52,088 nucleotides of DNA from Candidatus Ornithomonoglobus merdipullorum. Lineage in GTDB: Bacteria > Bacillota > Clostridia > UBA1381. Shown piece by piece: positions 52,017 through 52,088 of this stretch. A model generated the notes under the pieces. It did not search any database. It worked only from the letters and a program-made list of their open reading frames with translations, and had not been told where the DNA came from. The stretch lies in NCBI GenBank assembly GCA_018714695.1, contig DVNB01000046.1, positions 1 through 52,088 of the forward strand, in the 5' to 3' direction. Positions within the stretch are counted from its first letter, which is position 1; each line of letters starts with the position of its first letter. The position numbers were made by a program, and so were the translations under genes.

Positions 52017-52088
52017 TGAGAGAATGGATTAAAGCTACCGATGATACGGGTAAGGTTGTGATGAGAGGATCCGGAAATTATGCAAGTG
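51980..52088 (+). mobile_element. Transposase orfA-like fragment running off the window end
   Basis: The plus strand from 51980 encodes MPQTNLGVSPVSLREWIKA... continuing to the window edge without a stop. The GVSPVSLREWIK and GNYAS blocks resemble the helix-turn-helix of IS3-type orfA proteins. The usual N-terminal 30-40 residues are missing, so it begins at a junction with the broken minus-strand gene near 51985-52000. Partial and tentative. Confidence 0.4.

Noticed and set aside
1-52088. CRISPR array or classical riboswitch
   Set aside because: No regularly spaced direct repeats with unique spacers and no recognisable riboswitch core were found in the intergenic regions.

Overview
The window is a chromosomal segment of an anaerobic Gram-positive Clostridia-type bacterium (Bacillota). 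Evidence for this is the PolC-type replicase, a FapR-controlled fatty-acid operon with FabK, the rplS-lepB-rbgA-rnhB-yraN order, strong AGGAGG ribosome sites, and exported proteins with SLH, cohesin, dockerin and copper-amine-oxidase-N domains. I cannot name a genus. Nearly everything from 5,989 to 51,679 is on the minus strand.

Layout. 1-548: non-coding, with a nested inverted repeat and two tiny ribosome-site-bearing reading frames that look like mobile-element or gene remnants, next to tRNA-Pro(GGG) (minus). 807-3,792 (+): alaS and a HIT hydrolase. 3,959-5,925 (+): an exported CAP/SCP protein and an AraC-type regulator whose first 20 codons are out of frame. 5,989-10,608 (-): a giant exported rhamnogalacturonan-acetylesterase-like protein cut by one in-frame TAG. 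10,816-20,324 (-): a surface module made of a 1,934-residue dockerin protein, a three-cohesin protein and an SLH-anchored cohesin-like protein. Its promoter has a ten-base homopolymer in the spacer. 20,557-28,652 (-): methyltransferase, HipA-like kinase, ftsY, smc, Elp3-like radical SAM, rnc. 28,852-35,847 (-): fapR-plsX-fabH-fabK-fabD-fabG-acpP-fabF, with a FapR-type operator at the promoter. 36,082-43,983 (-): a TetM/EF-G-like GTPase fused to a Rae1/YacP-like NYN nuclease domain, polC, purine nucleoside phosphorylase, mscL. 44,062-46,660 (-): rnhB-yraN-dipeptidase-rsmE. 46,770-51,679 (-): rplS-lepB-rbgA-MBOAT-DHHW. The right edge holds the end of a broken gene abutting a transposase-like fragment.

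How the parts work together. The housekeeping blocks supply membrane lipid synthesis (fab/pls), protein targeting (ftsY, lepB), chromosome organisation and replication (smc, polC) and translation (alaS, rplS, rbgA, rsmE, the TetM-like fusion). The accessory block suggests an organism living on plant or mucosal polysaccharide: a pectin-deacetylating enzyme with carbohydrate-binding modules, a neighbouring AraC regulator, and a cohesin-dockerin-SLH system able to assemble a protein scaffold on the cell surface.

Most notable: the TAG inside the esterase catalytic domain, in a window where none of 34 other genes stops at TAG; the poly-G spacer promoter of the dockerin/cohesin operon; the cohesin/dockerin cluster that carries no dockerin-bearing enzyme; and the TetM-NYN fusion. 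All calls are by reading the sequence, with no database search.
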